64,000 nt of DNA, from contig JAQJVL010000542.1 in NCBI GenBank assembly GCA_035578905.1, forward strand, positions 310,001 to 374,000, in the 5' to 3' direction. The notes beneath the pieces were generated by a model that was not told the DNA's origin, did not search any database, and worked only from the letters and a program-made list of their open reading frames with translations. The position numbers and the translations under genes were made by a program. Below are positions 57,952 through 64,000 of the stretch, piece after piece (the first letter of the stretch is position 1; the number at the start of each line of letters is the position of its first letter). The stretch is from Stictocephala bisonia (Eukaryota; Arthropoda; Insecta; Hemiptera; Membracidae).

Positions 57952-58165
57952 ACACGCACCTGAGCGGCCGCGCTCAGTAATGAGTGTTTTTTTGACTGTA
58001 CTTCAACATTTTTAGTCCGAAACTTTTAGCACTGAGTGTACCTTCCAAGAAACAATCTGGCGTCAGTCTAGTGAACCTTTTATCCCCCTACCCCTCCTTC
58101 TAGTCAGTAAAAACCACTTCAGTTATGTCAAATGAGCGGAAGCGCTCAGGTGCGTGTCGTGACAG
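57952..58165. repeat. piggyBac subterminal palindromes
   Basis: CTGAGCGGCCGCGCTCAG near 57,961-57,978 and TGAGCGGAAGCGCTCA near 58,134-58,150 are each short palindromes. With their neighbours (ACGCACC before the first, GGTGCGTG after the second) they also form one inverted pair. Such repeats are transposase binding sites in known piggyBac elements; that role here is inferred. Confidence 0.75.
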
Positions 58166-58227
58166 TACAGTTACTTTTGTGTCCCAATATATTTGTTTTA
58201 TTTGTTATTAGTTATTGTAAGGTGTAA

Positions 58228-58276
58228 TATATATATATTATATATATATATATTATATATATATATATATATATCT
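58228..58276. repeat. (TA)n microsatellite in the piggyBac 5' UTR
   Basis: About 50 bp of TA repeats with interruptions just upstream of the transposase start. Confidence 0.9.
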
Positions 58277-58322
58277 CTCTAATTTATATTATTTGTTGTG
58301 TGTTGTGATTTTACTATAAGCC

Positions 58323-60440
58323 ATGGATATTGAGCGAAATCAACGTAATATTCGAATATGGCTAAGTGACAGTGACGATGAATTGGGGGAAGACGAAAGG
58401 CCGTTGGGTGAAAAAGCCGGTCTAGATGAAGGTATAGAGGAGCAAGATGAACAGCAGTTTAGTGACCATCAAACTGACTCCGAAAATGAAGCGGGTGAGG
58501 CCGGAAACAGTGTTTTTGTGTCAGATGCGAGAGTTCCATACGTGCTAGGTAAAGACGCAATAACAAAATGGCGTTCTTCATAGCTTCCAACAAAACAGAA
58601 TTAGAACCAGACAACATAACGTAGTGACTGAGGCGAGAGGGTTGAAGGGTAATGCAAGGAATGCTTTTACACCAATTGAAGCTTGGAAAATATTTTTTCC
58701 AGACGAAGTAATCAATGACAATGTTATTCACACAAAACCGACTCTTAGCAAAGATTAGGCCAAACTTTTCCCCGAGAAAGAGACTGTAAAGACACTAATT
58801 CAGATGAACTTATGTCATTTTTTGGACTACTATACTATGCAGGTTTACTAAAGTCCTCTCACTTGAATCTTTTTGATTTGTGGCAAAAATCCATGATGTC
58901 CGCCATCGATATTCAGAAATGGTAATGTCAGTGAATCGTTCAAGCTTCTGTTGCGAGCCTTACGATTTGACAACATTGAAGATAGTTTGGAGAGGAGACA
59001 AACAGATAAAGTGGCTCCAATTAGAGAGTTGTTTCAAGGATTTGTAGAACGATGTATGGCCTCATACAAACCGGGAACTAATTGTACTATAGACGAAATG
59101 CTGGCAAGGTTTTTTGGGCGGTGCCCATTTAGACAGTCCGCTTGGTGGTTGCTATCAGCGTGGACACTACTAGAGAAGTCTGGGGTGTCCATGTTGGGTG
59201 GTAATCATTGTGCGGATGTTGTGTGGGGGGAGATAACTGAGCATCAGGCTTGTCAATTAGCTGAAAATCAGACCAGCCACTACGTGGTTCGGATTCCACG
59301 TAAGCCTGTAGGTCCCTTAGTTGCCCCTGGCTGTTGGGCTATTAATAAATTGCCCTTTCCTGAGGAACAGTTGAACTCAGTTAGTAACCAGACTACACTC
59401 ATCTACACTCATCCTACACTCATAAAAAAAAACCATTCATATTCGCCTTAAAATACGCACAACGTTGTGTCGGCGTCTCATATGTAAGAATGTAAGAATG
59501 TAAGAATCCCAAGTAAACCAGACCGATATGGGATAAAGATATTTTTAATAGTCGATTCTGAAACTTATTTCACTTTGAAAATGGAAATTTATGCAGGAAC
59601 ACAACCAGAGGGACCTTATTCTGTAGATAATAGCCCATCAGCTGTCGTGAAGAGAATGATTGAGCCAATTGATTCAACAGGCAGAAATATAACCTGTGAC
59701 AATTGGTTTACCTCATTTACATGGAAAGAGACTTCTGCAAAATACCGAAAACAATTGTTGGGAAAATTAGAAAAAATCGCGGGAAAAATTCCAGAAATGG
59801 TTACCCCAAACACGACAAATGCCCGAAAAAAGTAGCTTTTTTGTTTTTCGGATAGGTGCACTTTAGTTAGCTACGTCCCTAAAAAAACAGAAATGTTCTT
59901 TCTTTATAAAACCATGCACCATGATGCCCAAATTGACCCCTCTTCTGGAGTAAAAAAAAACCTGAAATAATAACTTATTACAACAAAAAAAAAGGAGGGG
60001 TGGTATAGTGGATCAAAAAAGAAAATAGTTTTCAGTGAAGAGAGTGTGTAATAGATGGCCTCTAGCGATATTTTTAACCCTTTTGGACTTTGGGCAACGA
60101 TCAACAGTCATATTTTTTATCACGAATACAAATTTGTTGTTTTCTAGAAGATCGTTTAAAAACAACTTGCGCGGATCTAGTGAAAAACCCAACTTAGAAA
60201 AAGAATGGAAAACCCAGCATTGGCCCAGACCTAAAATTCTCAAAAAAGTGGAATTAGGTATTCAGGAGCCACTCGTGAAGTTAGGAATGAACAATTTCAA
60301 CTGAAAGTGTCAATTTTTGCCTTGATTAAAGAACAGGAAAACAAAAGCCCTTTGTGTCATGGGGGTGCGGGCAATTTGTGGCAAACTTACAGTGACTACT
60401 TGCCCCGGCTCCCGTAATGACAATGAACACCCACAAGATA
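58323..60440 (+). pseudogene. piggyBac transposase, split by a SINE and frameshifted
   Basis: Starts MDIERNQRNIRIWLSDSDDE with an acidic N-terminus. It then reads YVLGKDAITKW, FTPIEAWKIFFPDEVI, LLRALRFDNIEDSLERRQTD and TIDEMLARFFGRCPFRQ (first catalytic Asp). After the SINE it resumes with IPSKPDRYGIKI, NITCDNWFTS (second catalytic Asp), and AQIDPSSGV. The third Asp region (GGVD type) near 60,000 is unreadable, then come CNRWPLAIFLTLLDF and a cysteine-rich C-terminal remnant (LCV...CPGSRNDNE). Frameshifts near 58,580, 58,757 (TAG), 58,850 and 59,835. Confidence 0.9.
59137..59503 (+). repeat. SINE family A, longest copy, inside piggyBac coding sequence
   Basis: The piggyBac frame stops exactly at PFRQ and resumes at IPSKP, so the insert boundaries are fixed by the known protein. 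The insert has a head with a B-box-like GTGGTTCGGATTCCAC, a body (GTAGGTCCCTTAGTTGCCC, GGGCTATTAATAAATTGCCC, CAGACTACACTCATC), and the 3' end CGGCGTCTCATATGTAAGAA with a GTAAGAAT tandem tail. The 3' half resembles family B, so both belong to one superfamily. Confidence 0.88.
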
Positions 60441-60740
60441 TTTAAAGATAATTTTGAAAGTAAGAACTACAGTTATAATTCATTAGGTTCATAATGTATT
60501 TAAAATTTACATTTTAAATTTTAAAATCACTAATGAATCAAATTTTATTACTTTTTAATGTGGCCAATTTTTTTGTTTTTGTTGGCACAATTAAAACATG
60601 TTGTTACAATTTTGACAAAAACTTATTTTTTCCTGTTGTATTAATCAATTTTAGAATAAAAATAAAGTTTTTTAGGTTTTATGCAAAAATAAATGGTTTT
60701 AGACGGTGAGCGCAGCGTAGGTGCGTTCTATGGCCCGGAG

Positions 60741-63610
60741 TTTTACTGCAGGGGTTTCCCCCGGGTTTAAAAAACCCCTCAGTAGTATACAGTTCCCCAG
60801 CCAAAGGTGTTGTGAACTCGACTGTATTCTGTTTGATGCATAAAAACAATTTTATTTTTGTACCAAGGACAAATAAATTTTTTAAACATGTCTAAACAAA
60901 ACTCAAAGTAAATTTATTATTTACAAATCACCATGTGTTACAAAAGATAAATTTTCCATGTATTTTTTTAATGTCAAAACCATGTGTTTTTGCAAGGCCA
61001 CATAGATTCCCAGGCGCGCTGCTCCCCCCCCACTCCGGCTCGCGTACGCGGGGGGCGGACGGCGGACAACCCAGCCCCCACAAACACATCTCGCCCCCTT
61101 TTTTACGTTTTTTGTTGATGTTTATTTTTATGAGATGGGATGTTTGGAAACCTGTATTATTATCCCAGGGTAAACGTTGTATTCCAGAATGTAAAAGTAA
61201 TTATGTTAAGCCTTTTAATTATGTTTTTTCCTTCCAAAAGATTGGGCGCTCAGACCTGGTAAGAGTCATCCACAGAATGATATGAGTATCTGCCAATTTC
61301 CGTGTATGAAAAAAAACACTTATATGAAAGATTCGTCATTAGGGAAAAATTCTTAAAAGTGTTTTTTTGAATTATTTTGACTTTTAAACGGGATAGGTTT
61401 AAAAAACTCAGAGCGTGAGTTCCCCAAAATTTTTAAACATCTTCCGCACTATATTACCAAGATATTCTCCCAAGAGGAAGGACTCGAGGAAAGGGGATTG
61501 AAGCGGAAAAAGCGAAATAAACCCTAACTGAAGAAAAATAACGACTAGACACAATTGATTTCCTTCAGTAGCTTAGTTTTTTATTTAAAAAGGGGATGTA
61601 ATTTAGACTCGACAAAATTTGTGTATTAAAAACACAATAAAAACCCAACTGGTTTTATTCTTAGTTTTCTAAAAAGACAATTTTTCCCCTGTATTTTTTT
61701 TTTCCCTTAAAATATCAATATTGATTTATCTTTTTGTATATTTAAAAAATATATTTTAGTAAAAGCCCATGTTTTTTGCGTACTTTTTCGACAATTTAAA
61801 AATTGATGTGGCCCAAAAAAAAGAAATAATAGTTGGGTACCCAAATGAAATTAATGAAATCCCTCAAAAAAATTAAATAGAATGTTAAAAGCAATTTTGG
61901 GGGAGTCAGTCTGAGGAAAGAGGGACAAAAATATAAGTAAAACATTACGTTTTTAAAAGAACAATTAAATTAAAAATTTAAAAAAAGGTATCTTTTTGTA
62001 CAACCTCCTTGTATGGTTTGCCCTCTTATTTTTGTTTTCCTACAGCATACAAACATATGGGGAAGCTAAGATTTTTATAGCCCATCCCGCTATTTACAAT
62101 CTTTTTCCACGACTAAGCACTGATAGTTGGTTTAGATTTGACTCATGTGAGATATTTAAAAAAAAAGTTATTTTTTTGGGAAGAAAATGAAAAATTTTTG
62201 TAATTTTTTTTATGGGAGAAATTTATGAAAAACAGAAATGAGTTTAAAGAGGGCAAATTGGAGGGAATTGCTCATAATGTAAATAATGAACTGTAGGTCT
62301 AGGACGACCATTCAAGCTTTTGGTTCCCCTCATTCTTTCAGTAATAAGATGTTGTGGGATTATTTCCTTGTGGATTAATTTGTGATTACTTACATAATTT
62401 ATTTGTTAGATTATCTTAGCGATTCTTTATTTATTTTTTTGCCAAAATGCTCTATATTTCTTTAATTTATGTATAACAATTTTTTGAATATTATTCTATT
62501 GAATAAAGATGCAATAAGGTATCAAAAGGAAATTTGGGGGGAAAAGAGAGGGGGTAAATGAAAGGTAAGAAAGGTTGATAATTTAAAATCAGTAATTTGA
62601 TTTTTACTTCATTTAAATAGTCAGAAGTTTTTGACATATTTCATTAAAAAGCATAAGTAAATCATTTACTTGTTTTTTTTCCAAAAAAATATTTATATAT
62701 ATTAATTTACTTTATTTACGTAAAAACATGCTACAGAAAATTTTTTTAAAAACTTCCTAAAAAGCATCCTGGAAATTTTATTTAAAATTTTAATTATATA
62801 GGGTGTGAGCGAGCGCCAATACAAGTTGTACGGGTATAGAGCGCTCGATCCCCCAAGCGTGACGTACAACACAGCAGCGCGGGGGGGAAATTGGGGGCCT
62901 TGGTTATTTGTTTTTAATTTGAGATTTTTTTTTAAACAAAAAGACAAAAAATTTAAAACATTATAAAAAAGTTACTTTTAGCTTTATTAATACACCTAAA
63001 ATAACAGCACTTTTAACCTAATACAAAATAAATCCACCTCAAAATTCATAAAAAAAAAAATATTTGAAAATCCGGAATTTAAAAAAATTGAATGTCCAGA
63101 CTGCCCAAAACTATTATATGGGACAAAACGGACGATCTTTTAAAAAGTAGTTTTAATGAACAAATACAAGTTTTTAAAATGAAAAACAGAACTTCAATGA
63201 AATCTTCTTTTACTAAAACATTTAAATTAAACAATAACACAACTACATAAATATAAAAACCCAACATGGAAATTCTAAAATTCGGTTCAAAAAGCAAAAA
63301 AACTAGATTCTCAAGAACTTGAAATTATAAACAAAACCCAAAAAAATTGAAAATTTAATAAACCCCATGTTAATACAAAAAAAAAACCCAATATTGAAAA
63401 AATTTATTTATATAATTTATATATATATATATTAAATATTATATATTTATTATTATATATATTTTTTATATATATATATAAATAAGAAAAAACACCACAA
63501 TGCCAACTAACCCCACCAAATCACAAATATTTCCCAAATTTTAACCATGTTTTTTTTTTGAAAATTTGTTTATTCATTTTTATTTGTTTTGAAACATTTT
63601 TAAAAAGTAA
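60741..63610. other. Low-quality AT-rich sequence, no gene supported
   Basis: Homopolymers are mildly over-long throughout, and several phrases look smeared. A GC-rich patch at 61,008-61,075 (GGCGCGCTGCTCC, CGCGTACGCGG) and another at 62,805-62,890 stand out but hold no recognised feature. Short open frames such as 60,935-61,285 have no motifs. Confidence 0.5.
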
Positions 63611-63786
63611 ACCCCTATGAAGATGGCATAATGCCGAAACCAGTCGGTGTTGATTTAATAAAATGTTTAAGGTGCTAAATTGTTATTTTTTTTTATAATT
63701 TTTAAATTATTATATTAAAATATATATATTTATATATATATATAAATTTTATATTTATTTTTATATATATATAAAATTTTATATAT
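63413..63786. repeat. AT/TA microsatellite clusters
   Basis: Two clusters of interrupted TA repeats, about 63,413-63,482 and 63,716-63,786, flank the hammerhead-like motif. Exact length is unreliable. Confidence 0.85.
63611..63652 (+). ncRNA. Hammerhead-ribozyme-like motif, copy 2
   Basis: TGAAGAT, a stem GGCA / TGCC with loop TAA, then GAAACCAGTC and GGTGTTG. The layout equals that of the 43.68-kb copy, including the extra T, and the C-G pair of the minimal stem III replaces U-A in the other copy. The base before TGAAGA is A instead of the canonical CU context, which may be a sequencing error here. AATAAA follows within 15 bp, as also soon after copy 1. Confidence 0.4.
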
Positions 63787-64000
63787 AGATGAAGAAATTT
63801 TCAGTGTTTTTATAAATAAAACGATATTGTTCAGTAATTAATTACAAGAAATGATTTATGACAATAAAACACATCAAAAATGCAGATTTGATTCTTAAAA
63901 GTTACCTTATCAGCTGTATTTGTTAAATCAAGCCTATAAAGTAAAAAAATAAAAACCCAAATTTATTGAAAATAGAAAATAATAAAAATTAATAAATAAA
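63787..64000. other. Unassigned AT-rich end of window
   Basis: No feature supported. Confidence 0.4.

Larger units (their letters stand above)
57943..60740 (+). mobile_element. piggyBac element interrupted by a SINE
   Basis: The left end is TTAA followed by CCCGTGAGAACACGCACCTG, as expected of piggyBac (TTAA target, CCC start). The right end near 60,702-60,738 has GAGCGCAGCGTAGGTGCGTT and GGCCCGG, an imperfect inverse of the left end. The right TTAA is not visible in the degraded sequence. The transposase lies between in the same orientation. The right half of the element lies in lower-quality sequence with expanded homopolymers. Confidence 0.85.

Noticed and set aside
61021..61100. CpG-island-like GC patch as a host promoter
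   Set aside because: It lies in smeared low-quality sequence with no downstream gene; too unreliable to call.

Overview
This is a eukaryotic, almost certainly animal and most likely arthropod (insect-like) window. It is AT-rich and intron-bearing, has no operons, and is dominated by transposable elements. The element mix (Mutator-like, hAT, piggyBac, Tigger/pogo, mariner, BEL/Pao, Ty3/gypsy, jockey/CR1-type LINEs, tRNA-derived SINEs) fits an insect genome. I cannot name the species from sequence alone.

Layout. 0.25-2.04 kb: an intact 594-codon Mutator-like transposase followed by an imperfect 300-bp hairpin. 2.43-4.9 kb: a 5'-truncated LINE. 9.6-12.5 kb: a decayed gypsy element on the minus strand. 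12,778-12,840: a small coding exon of a putative host gene, whose partner exon lies about 30 kb away at 42,854-42,973; the two join in phase and keep one unbroken coiled-coil register. 13.5 kb: a long GA microsatellite. 15.2-16.8 kb: a LINE relic. 18.9-21.9 kb: a degenerate minisatellite split by a LINE with a 550-codon reverse transcriptase ORF and by a SINE, then the endonuclease of another LINE. 22.35-33.37 kb: about 11 kb of homopolymer-smeared sequence that I read as an assembly or consensus artefact; its many F/K/G/P-rich open frames are not genes. 33.4-38.6 kb: a BEL/Pao relic (minus) carrying a Tigger-derived element and a tRNA-Met-type SINE. 40.2-40.9 kb: a TTAA-flanked short element with an internal minisatellite.

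44,322-47,603 is a complete hAT element (ZMYM1/ZNF862-like transposase, frameshifted) with matched terminal inverted repeats and a perfect 8-bp target duplication. 48,099-55,263 is a nested pile inside one Tigger/pogo element: a minus-strand LINE, a palindromic mariner relic, a SINE within the mariner, and a LINE 3' end within the LINE. 56.4-57.84 kb holds LINE and hAT relics, the hAT being broken by a short LINE tail. 57,943 to about 60,740 is a piggyBac element interrupted by a SINE. The last 4 kb are again low quality but carry a hammerhead-ribozyme-like motif, a relative of one at 43.68 kb.

The most useful observations are the two-exon coiled-coil gene spanning the pile, the nested Tigger/LINE/mariner/SINE structure, the new-looking SINE families, the TTAA element with internal minisatellite, the hammerhead-like motifs, and strong over-representation of the octamer TAGGCCTA across unrelated elements. 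I did not find a defence system or other novel multigene system. The apparent novelty of the 22-33 kb block is best explained as artefact.
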